Below, piece after piece: positions 7,917-16,066 of a stretch of 58,977 bases of DNA. Made by a program: the position numbers and the translations under genes. Source of the DNA: Selenomonadaceae bacterium (GTDB lineage Bacteria; Bacillota; Negativicutes; Selenomonadales; Selenomonadaceae). The DNA lies in assembly GCA_017427545.1 (NCBI GenBank), contig JAFRSO010000080.1, positions 1 to 58,977 of the forward strand, in the 5' to 3' direction. Below the pieces are notes generated by a model. The model did no database searches, had not been told where the DNA came from, and saw only the letters and a program-made list of their open reading frames with translations. Each line of letters starts with the position of its first letter. Within the stretch, counting starts at the first letter, position 1.

Positions 7917-9731
7917 TTAAACCTTCTCTTCCGGCGGCAAGATACCCGCCATGCGTAAAAGATATTTGGCGTTGGTAGTATGAGTGCGACCTTTGCGCAA
8001 TTTGAAATCAAATTTAATTTCGTCATTCTCGTAATATTCCTCGAAGTGCGCGTTGGAAATGTGAGCATTCTCGGAAACCATATCGCAAAGTTGAAAGTCA
8101 TGCGTCGTGACAAGTGTAATGCTGCGGTCGTTAGTGAGGCGTCGAATAGCTTCCTTCGCGCCAATAACGCGGTCATTAACATTCGTGCCCTTGAAAATCT
8201 CGTCGATACAGGCGAGCATGGGCAATTTTTTTTCGGTGTATTCAATCATCGATTTGATTCGCAAAAGTTCGGCGTAGAAAGTCGAAACGCCCTGGCTTAA
8301 ATCGTCGTTGACGCGGATTGAAGTCATCACGGCCAGGCGGCTGACTGCAAAATTTTTCGCACAAACCGGTGCTCCCGAATAGGCAACCATAACTGCGGCG
8401 GCAAGCGTCCTAATCCAAGTGGTTTTACCGGACATGTTCGCGCCGGTAATAATCGTCGTGCCCGCTTTGAGTTCAACGTCATTTGGAACGCCCTTAGCGT
8501 CGGCGACAAGTAAACTCGTCAAACCCTCAACCGTCAAATGCGGCTCCTCGTCTTCGTAAAAGGTCGGGAAACAGTAAGTCGTCCGCGTCTGACCGATTGA
8601 CGCCAACGAAATTAAAACTTCAACCTCGGCGAAGGCGTCGAGCCATGTGCGCAGATGATTTGCCGCGTCGATTCGCCATTTCATGAACGCCGCGACTAAA
8701 AAGAAATCTGACAGGAAAAGTGCGTTGCCGATTATGAAGAACAGCGGATTGTGTCGAGCGTTCGCCGCGTCCACGAGTAGTGAAAGTTCCTTCAGCTTTT
8801 GCGAGGCAGAAACTTCGTCGGTTAAAATTTCGCGGATTGCGTTTAATCTGTTCGAGCTGAAATTTGTCGACTCCAACCGCTCAAAAATCGCCCGATACAG
8901 TCGGAGTTCTTTGGAAATAATTTTCAGCGGGGCGAGTAATTCGTTGACGGCGGGAATGGCGACGATTGCGATTACCAGTGCAAACAGCATGATAAACGGC
9001 GGCAAGTATTCGCTGACGAGTCCGTGCCATGCCAAAAAACATGACGCGATTAAAATTATCGGCATGACGAATCGCAGATAATAAATTTTTCCGAGCGGCG
9101 GCAATTCCTCTTCCACGCTGACGATTAATTCGCTGGTGTCGTGATTGTTCGGCATCAATCGCGCGTAGGCTTCAAGGTCGAGTGACAATCTTGGACGCTG
9201 TAAAATTTCTGCGACGCCGCGTTGACGATTGCGCACCTCGTTAAAATCGGGCGGTTCGGGATTGAATGCTGCGGCCAGTAAATCCCTGCCACGTTTCGTT
9301 CGCGCCGCACAAATGTATTGGAAAATCGAGCCTTCGCCGAAAATGTGCAAGTCGACATCTTGCGGGCGATTATTCTTGAGATAAATGCTGCCGTCATTGG
9401 AACGGTTGCGCCAAGTGCCACGTGCTCGCGAAATGTACGAGTTCAAAACCGTCATGCGGCTTTTCAAAAATCTTTTGCGCCGCTTGAGATCGTCATGATA
9501 ATTCATCAGCCGAATAAAAATCATTGCCAGCAATGCCGCGATAATATAGCAATAATTTATGCCGTAATCCCAACCGACAGCAAAACTTCCCACTGCCGCA
9601 AGAAAAATTATCGTTCGGGCGGCAACAATTTTTTTCTCGCGCTTATGAAGTGTCTTTTGTTCGGCAAGGTCAATCTCTCGTTCGTTGTCGTAAAATTGTC
9701 GGTTCAAAATTAGCTCCTTTGCAACAGTCAT
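7917..9731 (-). CDS. Membrane-associated MutS-family ATPase
   Basis: The C-terminal ~200 residues are a MutS domain V ATPase: Walker A TGANMSGKTTW, the N-loop DDLSQGVSTFYAEL, Walker B LACIDEIFKGTN and the switch VTTHDFQL. The N-terminal half has no mismatch-binding domain. Instead it carries two predicted hydrophobic hairpins (about residues 35-75 and 215-265), so the protein is probably membrane-anchored. Related MutS-like proteins occur widely in Firmicutes and Bacteroidetes with unknown substrate. It is not the classical MutS. The gene is convergent with the pyrophosphatase; the 604-residue start is the only good one. Confidence 0.85.
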   Translation of the reverse strand: MTVAKELILNRQFYDNEREIDLAEQKTLHKREKKIVAARTIIFLAAVGSFAVGWDYGINYCYIIAALLAMIFIRLMNYHDDLKRRKRFLKSRMTVLNSYISRARGTWRNRSNDGSIYLKNNRPQDVDLHIFGEGSIFQYICAARTKRGRDLLAAAFNPEPPDFNEVRNRQRGVAEILQRPRLSLDLEAYARLMPNNHDTSELIVSVEEELPPLGKIYYLRFVMPIILIASCFLAWHGLVSEYLPPFIMLFALVIAIVAIPAVNELLAPLKIISKELRLYRAIFERLESTNFSSNRLNAIREILTDEVSASQKLKELSLLVDAANARHNPLFFIIGNALFLSDFFLVAAFMKWRIDAANHLRTWLDAFAEVEVLISLASIGQTRTTYCFPTFYEDEEPHLTVEGLTSLLVADAKGVPNDVELKAGTTIITGANMSGKTTWIRTLAAAVMVAYSGAPVCAKNFAVSRLAVMTSIRVNDDLSQGVSTFYAELLRIKSMIEYTEKKLPMLACIDEIFKGTNVNDRVIGAKEAIRRLTNDRSITLVTTHDFQLCDMVSENAHISNAHFEEYYENDEIKFDFKLRKGRTHTTNAKYLLRMAGILPPEEKV

Positions 9732-9752
9732 TTTTGTTTGAAGTTTAACAGT

Positions 9753-9828
9753 TCATTTTTTGGACGTCAACAAATTTTCGCCGAAGTCGGAAGCAAATGC
9801 CAGTACAAAAACTTTTTCCGCGCCAAGG
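9753..9828 (-). pseudogene. Detached fragment of the comF 3' end
   Basis: This stretch encodes, on minus, the last 24 codons and stop of ComF (LGAEKVFVLAFASDF... ending SKK), with the real gene end repeated at 9960-10036. The ~79-bp copies differ at six positions, four of them synonymous, so the fragment looks like a diverged allele rather than random decay. A dispersed mosaic repeat lies between the copies. Confidence 0.8.
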
Positions 9829-9830
9829 GG

Positions 9831-9940
9831 TTATCATACTTTCTTTGCGTGCCCATTTAGCGGGAGAGCTGGTAACTGTTAGCTAGAAGCTAAGACGCTC
9901 AGTGCGCGGGCTTAGCCGTCATCCTTGACGGCTTTTAATT
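9831..9940 (+). repeat. Dispersed mosaic element, copy 1
   Basis: Modules shared with the copies at 26 kb and 40 kb are visible: TTTCTTTGCG, CATTTAGCGGGAGAGCTGG, GACGCTCAGTGCGCGGGC, and the terminal hairpin GCCGTCA-TCCT-TGACGGC (9915-9932) followed by TTTTAATT. The hairpin can act as a terminator. Confidence 0.8.
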
Positions 9941-9959
9941 ATTTTCTCAACATGGGAGT

Positions 9960-10652
9960 TCATTTTTTAGGCGTCAACAAATTTTCGCCAAAGTCGGAAG
10001 CAAATGCCAGCACAAAAACTTTTTCCGCGCCGAGGGATTTCAAAACTTTTGCGCACTCTTTACAGGTCGTGCCCGTCGTGAAAATGTCGTCGACGATTAA
10101 AATTTTCTTCCCGCTTAAGTCGAATTGCTCCGCCGCTGCAAAAACTCCCGTCAAAACTTTTTTACGATCTGCCTTGCCGAGGTCGTAAAGTTGTGGCGTC
10201 TCTTTAATCCGAATCAAAATATTTTTCAGCGGAAGATTTTTCTTCGCGAGCCATTCACCGAAAATTTCTTCCGACTGATTGAAGCCGCGCTCTTTTAATC
10301 GTTTTTGATGAAGCGGCACGGGGACTGCAAAATCTACGTCCTTCAAAAAGTTTAAAATTTCTTCGCGATTGGAAACGTCGTCGAGGATTTTTTTCAAGAC
10401 CGGCACGACGCGTAAATTGTTGTTGAATTTGAGTTTGTGGAGGAGTGTTCGAGAACCTTCGCGATATTTCGTCACGCGCAAAACTTTATCGAGCGGCGCG
10501 GGAGGATCTGATTTTAAGTCCAAGCGTAAAATTTTTTCCGCGCACTTCGGGCAAAGTTGATAGCGTTCGTCGACCATTTCGCGGCAATTCGGGCAATGTG
10601 GCGGGAATAGAAAATAAATCACTGCCTGCCACAGTTCGCGCAAAAAATTCAT
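9960..10652 (-). CDS. comF: ComF-family phosphoribosyltransferase-like protein
   Basis: A 230-residue protein. N-terminal zinc-finger cysteines (FPPHCPNC, CPKC, residues about 17-38) are followed by a type I phosphoribosyltransferase fold with the PRPP motif ILIVDDIFTTGTT (about 186-198). ComF acts inside the cell in DNA uptake in competent bacteria; whether this strain is naturally competent cannot be read here. PVPLHQKRLKERGFNQSE (about 112-129) is the other family signature. The gene stands alone between a terminator and a repeat element; its last 24 codons are also present upstream of the MutS-family gene. Confidence 0.92.
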   Translation of the reverse strand: MNFLRELWQAVIYFLFPPHCPNCREMVDERYQLCPKCAEKILRLDLKSDPPAPLDKVLRVTKYREGSRTLLHKLKFNNNLRVVPVLKKILDDVSNREEILNFLKDVDFAVPVPLHQKRLKERGFNQSEEIFGEWLAKKNLPLKNILIRIKETPQLYDLGKADRKKVLTGVFAAAEQFDLSGKKILIVDDIFTTGTTCKECAKVLKSLGAEKVFVLAFASDFGENLLTPKK

Positions 10653-10686
10653 AAACTCACCCCAAAAATTTTTCCTCCATTATAGC

Positions 10687-10727
10687 AAAAAAAATCCGCT
10701 CCGAAATTGGAACGGAAAAAATTTTTA
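10687..10727. terminator. Terminator upstream of comF, after the zinc-ribbon gene
   Basis: TCCGCTCC-gaaatt-GGAACGGA with A-rich left and AAAAAATTTTT right flanks. In the minus direction it would end the XRE/zinc-ribbon unit before comF. Confidence 0.7.
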
Positions 10728-10806
10728 ATCCTCTTTACATCAAAGTTCGTCAATCATCCTGAGGTAGCTACTTTAATCACTCCTCTAACTGAACTTTTTC
10801 TGCACT

Positions 10807-11424
10807 TCAATTAACGCCAAATTGTTTTTGTAACTCATAAGCTATTACGCCTGTAGCAGTGCGAATTTGTTTATAGCCTGCATTTGAAAAAAACGCTCGC
10901 GCTAAAGATAATCTCCACCATAAGCAAAAAGTGCCGTCTTCCATAAGATTAATATCATAAATAATTTTCTTGTATTTTACGGAAATCGTTTCGCCCTCCC
11001 TGTCAAATTCCACTTTATTGCCCCATCTATGTGTAAGTGCGGGTTCCAGCTTGTTATATATTTCGTCCGCACTTACCGGACTGACAAATTGAAAATGCAT
11101 TTTTCTGATCTTTTTGCGATGATAATCGGAAAGGTATGAGTGCATTATCAAGGCAATGGGCAAAGTAATTATACAAATTCCCGGACTTATAACTACCGGC
11201 AAAAGTGCAACAAAATATGCCCATTTAATCCAATCAAATTTATCGGGAAGAGGAGCTGCCGATTTTAAAATTATGGCGTCGGGATTGGCGGAAAGCGTCT
11301 TATTGTCGTTTGATTCATCGTTGATGGTGTCTTTAACATTTGTTTTTTCTGAAATTGCCGTTCCGCAACTCGGACAAAATTTGACATCATCTTTCAATTC
11401 TGCACCACAATTTTTACAAAACAT
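10807..11424 (-). CDS. Zinc-ribbon membrane protein of unknown function
   Basis: A 205-residue protein. Residues 1-20 are a double CxxC zinc ribbon (MFCKNCGAEL, FCPSCGTAI). A polar Asn/Ser-rich linker follows, then a long hydrophobic stretch with two likely membrane segments (about residues 62-100, KWAYFVALLPVVIS onward), and a soluble C-terminal domain of ~100 residues of no recognised family. The start at ATG 11424 is set by GGAGG 8 nt upstream; the TTG at 11437-11439 overlaps the ribosome-binding site. It lies 72 nt downstream of the XRE regulator on the same strand and may be cotranscribed with it. Confidence 0.7.
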   Translation of the reverse strand: MFCKNCGAELKDDVKFCPSCGTAISEKTNVKDTINDESNDNKTLSANPDAIILKSAAPLPDKFDWIKWAYFVALLPVVISPGICIITLPIALIMHSYLSDYHRKKIRKMHFQFVSPVSADEIYNKLEPALTHRWGNKVEFDREGETISVKYKKIIYDINLMEDGTFCLWWRLSLARAFFSNAGYKQIRTATGVIAYELQKQFGVN

Positions 11425-11496
11425 TTTAATTACCTCCAATTACTTTGGTGAGCGTAAACTAATCGAGAGAAACTTAATATCACAAAAATATTTCCG

Positions 11497-11775
11497 TCAA
11501 TCAACCAAATTTTTATCAACCTCCAAACAAAGCCGAGTTTCTTCTTCGGTGAAAGTGACCAGCGATGCCAAATTGACTCCCAAGCCGCCGGCAATGTCAA
11601 CCAGTGTCGGAAGTGGGACGCCGCTGTTATATTTGCCGCGTTCAATGCGCCCGATGGTACTTTCACTCATATGAACTTTTTCGGCAAGTTCAGCTTGCGT
11701 CATCTGCTTGAGATTTCGATAGTAAGCAATTTTTGCGCCGATTTGCCTGTAAATTACTGTTTTCTCCTTAACCAT
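11497..11775 (-). CDS. XRE-family transcriptional regulator
   Basis: A small Cro/CI-type DNA-binding protein. The helix-turn-helix occupies about residues 7-62 (IGAKIAYYRNLKQMTQAELA, MSESTIGRIERGKY, LPTLVDIAGGLGV). The C-terminal ~25 residues are acidic with no sensor domain. I chose the ATG at 11775 (92 residues); a longer form could start at 11799, but that ATG lies inside the duplicated control region and has only a weak ribosome-binding site. The upstream ~158 bp is nearly the same as the region upstream of the AAA+ operon at 14.7 kb, so it probably regulates itself and that operon. Confidence 0.85.
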   Translation of the reverse strand: MVKEKTVIYRQIGAKIAYYRNLKQMTQAELAEKVHMSESTIGRIERGKYNSGVPLPTLVDIAGGLGVNLASLVTFTEEETRLCLEVDKNLVD

Positions 11776-11796
11776 ATTATTGAGTCCTCGGCTGTA

Positions 11797-11955
11797 CATA
11801 GTTTCTTTCAGTTTATCACAAAATTTTTAAGTCATTACACTAAGATATGCCGCATATCCGCCTAATTGTCGTAAAAACCTTGACGCAGCGATTGTATAAA
11901 AAAAAATCCACCGTGCTAAGTACCCATCAGGTACCCTCGGCGGAAAAAATTTTTA
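11797..11955 (-). promoter_or_regulatory. Duplicated control region, copy 1 (XRE upstream region)
   Basis: About 158 bp shared with 14707-14863. It contains the conserved block GCCGCATATCCGCCTAA, the block TTGACGCAGCGATTGTA, and a dyad GTACC-N5-GGTAC (11920-11934) embedded in a larger hairpin. Read on minus, that hairpin is followed by a 9-T run, so it can terminate the AAA+ operon just before the XRE promoter. Confidence 0.75.
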
Positions 11956-11956
11956 C

Positions 11957-12910
11957 CTATTCAATTCGTTCATCGACTTTATTTGATTTTGCAACTCTGA
12001 TATACCAGCGACCTTTATCCTTCGCTATAGTGACTTGACCTTTGAAGACTTGCATTTTTATTCTGCCGTCATGATAGCGGTCGTGAGCAATTACAGTATA
12101 ATCAAATGTGCGGGAATCCTCATCGGAAGAAATTAAATTTAAATCACGGACTTCACTGCTTATGGTGTCGGCAAAACCCGCAGCGTATGAATCAAAACTG
12201 CCGACGCGTTCACGTTGCTTGTAGGAGAGAATTTCATATGCCTCGCGATAATTTTTATTCGTGATCGCCTTGTGATAGTTCATGAAAGTTTGCCGCGCAG
12301 CAGCAGTATCATCATTGGCGGGAACAGGTTTAGGTTCAGGGACAGGTTCAGGCTCCGAAAGTTCAATGCCGTTATCCCAGTTGCTGTAAATAATTCTGCC
12401 GCCGGGGAATTTATGAGTAAACTTCCCGTGACGTTGACCGTGGCGGAATGTTCCTTCGTCGACCTGTTCAAGTTCGCCGTTAAGATACCAGGTGACGATA
12501 CCGCTTCCGTCCGCAAATTTATAATCGCCGTCTTGAATGTAACCGCCGCTCCAAGTGATAGTCTCACCGACTTGCGGTTTCGGATTCCAAAGATAGACAG
12601 CGTTGGCGTCCTTTATCCAATGCTCGCCCAAATCCGGCACAGGTTTTTTATCTTCCTTAGGCGGTTTAACTTCTTCGTGAATCTGCTGCTGACTTTGTGC
12701 GGGCGGAGGAGTTTCACGTTTCGACGGTTTATCATCGTCGCCGATTATCGCGTTAAATGCGATTATCAGCAAAACGATAAAAATTAATAGACAGCCGCAA
12801 CCTCCTTTGCCCTTTGGAAATTTCGGAAGTTGAGCTTCAAGGCTTGCACGCTGTCTGCCGGGAATTTGGTCGAAGGAAACTTTTCTTTTAGTGCGTTCTT
12901 CGTCGCTCAT
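11957..12910 (-). CDS. Single-pass membrane protein with MORN-like repeats and an NTF2-like tail
   Basis: Unknown function; 317 residues. Residues 1-37 are polar and basic (cytoplasmic side). Residues 38-56 (GCGCLLIFIVLLIIAFNAII) form one membrane segment. A Pro/Gln/Lys-rich spacer is followed at about 100-180 by MORN-like units (GDYKFADGSGIVTWYLNGEL, GTFRHGQRHGKFTHKFPGG). A Pro/Glu linker leads to ~110 residues resembling an NTF2/SnoaL-like domain (TFMNYHKAITNKNYREAYEI). The ATG at 12910 is preferred over the preceding TTG. It is the last gene of the AAA+ operon. The domain assignments are by eye. Confidence 0.65.
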   Translation of the reverse strand: MSDEERTKRKVSFDQIPGRQRASLEAQLPKFPKGKGGCGCLLIFIVLLIIAFNAIIGDDDKPSKRETPPPAQSQQQIHEEVKPPKEDKKPVPDLGEHWIKDANAVYLWNPKPQVGETITWSGGYIQDGDYKFADGSGIVTWYLNGELEQVDEGTFRHGQRHGKFTHKFPGGRIIYSNWDNGIELSEPEPVPEPKPVPANDDTAAARQTFMNYHKAITNKNYREAYEILSYKQRERVGSFDSYAAGFADTISSEVRDLNLISSDEDSRTFDYTVIAHDRYHDGRIKMQVFKGQVTIAKDKGRWYIRVAKSNKVDERIE

Positions 12911-12926
12911 CAATTATTCACCGTAA

Positions 12927-13349
12927 TCACTTTGGAATTTTGCGGACGACAGGTTCTTTTGATTCAACTTTAGGCGGCTCCGGCTCGTCAATCTCGTAAA
13001 CAATTTCTTTCTGCGCGCGCAATTCGGCAAAGGCCTTTTCGTTCAGATATTCAGACTTTTGCGGCTTACTCTTGGAAGCTTTTTTAACCCACTCGTCATT
13101 TTCGTCTTGAAAGTACAGCTCAAAGGCAAGGTTAAAAGTTTTCTCGTCAGCGTATGACATTTTGAAATTGCCGCCGACATATTTAAGCCCCTTTGACTGT
13201 TCGTCGCGGATAATCCCGTCCAACTTCGCGGAATAAATTTTGGCCAGCTCGTCAAGCTCCATATCAGTGCCGATAACGACGCTAAGGAAAGTATCAATAA
13301 CATCAGTAGTTTTTGCCCCGAAGGCTCCGAACAAACTTTTAAACGGCAT
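12927..13349 (-). CDS. Hypothetical protein of the AAA+ operon
   Basis: A 140-residue soluble protein with no recognised family. GAGGTGG sits before ATG 13349, so the upstream GTG is not used. The N-terminal third is hydrophobic/amphipathic (SLFGAFGAKTTDVIDTFLSVVIG), the middle is beta-rich (KYVGGNFKMSYADEKTFNLA), and the C-terminus is Pro/Glu/Lys-rich (PEPPKVESKEPVVRKIPK). It lies 10 nt after the previous gene and 16 nt before the next, which indicates translation as part of one operon and suggests it works with the ATPase. Confidence 0.6.
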   Translation of the reverse strand: MPFKSLFGAFGAKTTDVIDTFLSVVIGTDMELDELAKIYSAKLDGIIRDEQSKGLKYVGGNFKMSYADEKTFNLAFELYFQDENDEWVKKASKSKPQKSEYLNEKAFAELRAQKEIVYEIDEPEPPKVESKEPVVRKIPK

Positions 13350-13359
13350 TTTTTCCACC

Positions 13360-13713
13360 TCAATTCAACGATAATTGCAATTCGCTTTCGACCTCGTCGG
13401 TAACTTCAGTCTCGTGATTGCTAATTTTTCTGCGGATACTTGCGGGAATTTCGCTCTCATCAATTTTACGCGTGGTAGTTTCCTCAACCCATTCTCCGGC
13501 TTCTTGATAGTAAAGTTTGTGCCGAATCGCCGCCAATTTCCGTTCGACGCGCTGAATAAATGCTCCGGCTGCATGAGCGACTTTCTTTTTGAGTTGCGAA
13601 AACATTCTGCGCAGACCGGCTACCAATTTTTTCAGCCAGTCTACAATTTCGTCCCAAAAGGCGACTATCAAAATGCCGCCGATGGCCAATGCTGCCAAAA
13701 GTGCAGGTATCAT
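13360..13713 (-). CDS. Small membrane-anchored protein of the AAA+ operon
   Basis: 117 residues. Residues 1-22 (MIPALLAALAIGGILIVAFW) are a membrane anchor or amphipathic insertion helix. A strongly basic helical region (about 25-70, LKKLVAGLRRMFSQLKKKV) and an acidic C-terminus (ETEVTDEVESELQ) follow. No family is recognised. The ATG has a GGGGGAATG context and lies 4 nt after the AAA+ stop codon, so the two are almost certainly coupled. It may be the membrane dock or a substrate of the ATPase; that is inference. Confidence 0.6.
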   Translation of the reverse strand: MIPALLAALAIGGILIVAFWDEIVDWLKKLVAGLRRMFSQLKKKVAHAAGAFIQRVERKLAAIRHKLYYQEAGEWVEETTTRKIDESEIPASIRRKISNHETEVTDEVESELQLSLN

Positions 13714-13717
13714 AAAT

Positions 13718-14692
13718 TCATTCCCCCGATTTATTTAATTTGACTTTGCCGCTGTCGATTTGCGCCTTGACGTATTCTTCAGAAACTTTGCGCTTGGTGA
13801 CGGTGACGTTGCCGACTTCATTTGCCTGACGACTTTTCAAAATATCTTCCACGGCCTCAAAGACTAAATTTTTGTCGACGAGAGGCATTTTTCTTCGAGC
13901 GGCTTTGAATGCCGCGTTGAGTACGGCGTTGGAAATGTCACTGCCAGAAATGCCGTCAAACTTCTCGGAAAGTTCATCGAGATTGACATTATTCGGCATT
14001 TTCTTCGGAATGTACATCTGCCACAAACGTCGACGACAATCTAAATCCGGCAAGTCAAATTTTACGTGCATTGAAATTCTGCGCATGAACGCCGGATCAA
14101 AATTCTCAATAAAATTCGTCGCGAAGATGATAAAATCTTGAAACTCATTCATCAGCATAAGCATAACCGACCGCGTTTGATTGACGCTGACATCAGTGGC
14201 GTTGGACATGTTGGTTACACGGCGGCTCAAGATAGCGTCGGCCTCGTCAAAAAATAAAATGCTGTTTGAATTCTTCGCCGCCTCAAAAACGCGTCTGATA
14301 TTTTTTGGCGTTTCACCGACGTATTTTGATTCAATGTCTGCGTAATTGACGACGAGAATTTTTCTGCCGAGATATTTTGCGATGGCATGAGCCGCCATAG
14401 TTTTACCGGTACCGGGCGCACCGTAAAGATTTATGCCGATTCGCTTTGAATATTTATGAGTTTCCTCCAAGCCCCAAGTCTCAAAAACCAGTCGACTGTT
14501 TTTAGCGTATTCGACCACGTCCAAAATTTTTTCTTTCACTTGCGGCGGCAAAACTATATCGTCAAGCAAAAATTTCGGCTCTTCGGGCAGGTAAATAATT
14601 TCTTCCTTAGGTTTCTTTGAAGTTGAAGGTTCCGCTTTATCTGCCGACTCATGATTTTCTTGCGTTGGATTTACTCGCTTTCCAATGCCCAT
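13718..14692 (-). CDS. AAA+ ATPase of the FtsH/Vps4-like class
   Basis: A 324-residue single-domain AAA+ protein. The N-terminal ~40 residues are polar and disordered. Walker A is GAPGTGKT (91-98), Walker B ILFFDEAD (about 145-152), sensor 1 IFATN (about 189-193), and an arginine-finger candidate pair FMRR follows at about 202-205. The small helical lid contains GISGSDISNAV. This is the remodelling/extraction type of ATPase, not a replication or transcription type. It lacks protease and transmembrane domains. GAAAGGA precedes the ATG. It heads a four-gene minus-strand operon preceded by the duplicated control region. Confidence 0.88.
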   Translation of the reverse strand: MGIGKRVNPTQENHESADKAEPSTSKKPKEEIIYLPEEPKFLLDDIVLPPQVKEKILDVVEYAKNSRLVFETWGLEETHKYSKRIGINLYGAPGTGKTMAAHAIAKYLGRKILVVNYADIESKYVGETPKNIRRVFEAAKNSNSILFFDEADAILSRRVTNMSNATDVSVNQTRSVMLMLMNEFQDFIIFATNFIENFDPAFMRRISMHVKFDLPDLDCRRRLWQMYIPKKMPNNVNLDELSEKFDGISGSDISNAVLNAAFKAARRKMPLVDKNLVFEAVEDILKSRQANEVGNVTVTKRKVSEEYVKAQIDSGKVKLNKSGE

Positions 14693-14706
14693 AACTGATC
14701 CTTTCG

Positions 14707-14863
14707 CATAGTTTTTTTCAGTTTAACATAAAATTCTTAAGGCTTTACACTAACCTACGCCGCATATCCGCCTAACTGCAGTGAAAATCTTGACGCAGCG
14801 ATTGTACAAAAAATTTTCCGTCATGTAAGGTACCCGTCAGGTACCCGCGGAGAAAATTTTTCA
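14707..14863 (-). promoter_or_regulatory. Duplicated control region, copy 2 (AAA+ operon upstream region)
   Basis: Counterpart of 11797-11955. The dyad is more perfect here: GGTACC-N5-GGTACC at 14829-14845, inside a TCCG...CGGA hairpin followed on minus by AAATTTTTT. The promoter-proximal parts (TTTTTTTCAGTTTAACATAAAA on plus) are also conserved. A shared operator for the XRE protein is the simplest reading. Confidence 0.75.
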
Positions 14864-14910
14864 TTCCGCCCCGTGTATACTGAATTATTTGGCGGCCGTT
14901 CAGAAATTAT

Positions 14911-14939
14911 TTGCAAAGCCGCTTGCCGTGTGATAAACT
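14911..14939 (+). promoter_or_regulatory. Predicted promoter of carA
   Basis: TTGCAA (14911-14916), 17-nt spacer, TAAACT (14934-14939), 47 nt before the chosen carA start. No clear PyrR-type attenuator is seen in the short leader. Confidence 0.5.
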
Positions 14940-14986
14940 TTTTCAGCGATATAACAAAAAAATTTGAGATTTAGTAGGTGAACACT

Positions 14987-16066
14987 GTGAAAGGGAAATT
15001 GATATTGGAGGACGGCACGACATTTCGCGGACAACTTTTTGGCGGCTCAAATGCCACGACCGAGGGCGAAGTTGTTTTCAACACGGGCATGACCGGCTAT
15101 CAAGAAATTTTAACTGACCCGTCCTATTGCCGCCAAATCGTCACGCTCACTTATCCGCTGATTGGCAATTACGGCACGTCGAAGCAATTCAATCAGAGCC
15201 GCAAAAGTTTTGTCGGAGGGCTGATTGTCGGTGAAATTTGCGAAAAACCTTCCAGCTCGTCAATGCAAAAAACTCTGTCCGAATTTCTCACGACGGAGAA
15301 AATCCCCTGTCTTTATGATGTGGACACTCGCGCCTTGACCAGAAAAATTCGTTCGGCGGGCACAATGAAAGGCGTTATCGTCAGCGAATACACTTCGCAA
15401 TCGACGATTAACGAGATGATGTCTTTGCCGATTCGTAAAAATGTCGTCGAAATGGTGACGACGCCCGTCAGCTACACTCTCGACGCGCGGTCAAATTCTC
15501 TTTACGTCGTGGCAATGGATTTTGGTATCAAGCGCAATATTCTCGACGCCCTGCGCAGACTCAACTGCAAAGTTACGGTTGTGCCTGCGAAGACTTCAGC
15601 CGAAGAAATTTTATCGCTCAAGCCCGACGGAATTTTTCTGTCGAATGGTCCCGGCGATCCTAAAGATGTTCCCGACGTGATTCGCGAAGTGCAAAAGCTT
15701 ATCGGGCAGCGTCCGATTTTCGGAATTTGCTTGGGGCATCAGATTTTGGCGTTGGCAATGGGCGCGAACACCTACAAATTAAAATTCGGTCATCGCGGCT
15801 CCAATCAGCCCGTCAAAAATTTGGAGACGGGAAAAGTTGCAATCACCGCGCAGAATCACGGCTACGCTATCGACGAAAAATCCCTGCAAGGTCTGCCGAT
15901 TAAAATTACTCACGTTTCACTTAACGACGGCACGGTTGAGGGCTTCCGCCATAATTCACTGCCGATCAGTTCCGTGCAATATCACCCTGAAGCCGCGCCC
16001 GGTCCCAATGACAGCGTGCACCTCTTCGACGAATTTATTTATCACATGCGGGTTGCCAACCGTTAA
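14987..16066 (+). CDS. carA: Carbamoyl-phosphate synthase small (glutaminase) subunit
   Basis: CarA hydrolyses glutamine and channels ammonia to CarB for carbamoyl phosphate, used in pyrimidine and arginine synthesis. The GTG at 14987 is chosen because TAGGTGA lies 6 nt upstream; an in-frame GTG at 14978 overlaps that site. The protein is 359 residues, normal for the family. The N-terminal domain shows GTTFRG and NTGMTGYQEILTDPSY. The class I glutaminase has the nucleophile in FGICLGHQ (Cys about 247) and the HPE pair (about 333-335). carB follows only after an intervening phosphatase gene. Confidence 0.97.
   Translation: MKGKLILEDGTTFRGQLFGGSNATTEGEVVFNTGMTGYQEILTDPSYCRQIVTLTYPLIGNYGTSKQFNQSRKSFVGGLIVGEICEKPSSSSMQKTLSEFLTTEKIPCLYDVDTRALTRKIRSAGTMKGVIVSEYTSQSTINEMMSLPIRKNVVEMVTTPVSYTLDARSNSLYVVAMDFGIKRNILDALRRLNCKVTVVPAKTSAEEILSLKPDGIFLSNGPGDPKDVPDVIREVQKLIGQRPIFGICLGHQILALAMGANTYKLKFGHRGSNQPVKNLETGKVAITAQNHGYAIDEKSLQGLPIKITHVSLNDGTVEGFRHNSLPISSVQYHPEAAPGPNDSVHLFDEFIYHMRVANR

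Noticed and set aside
10807..14692. A known anti-phage system
   Set aside because: No nuclease, reverse transcriptase, cyclase or other defence effector is visible; a defence role is only a possibility.
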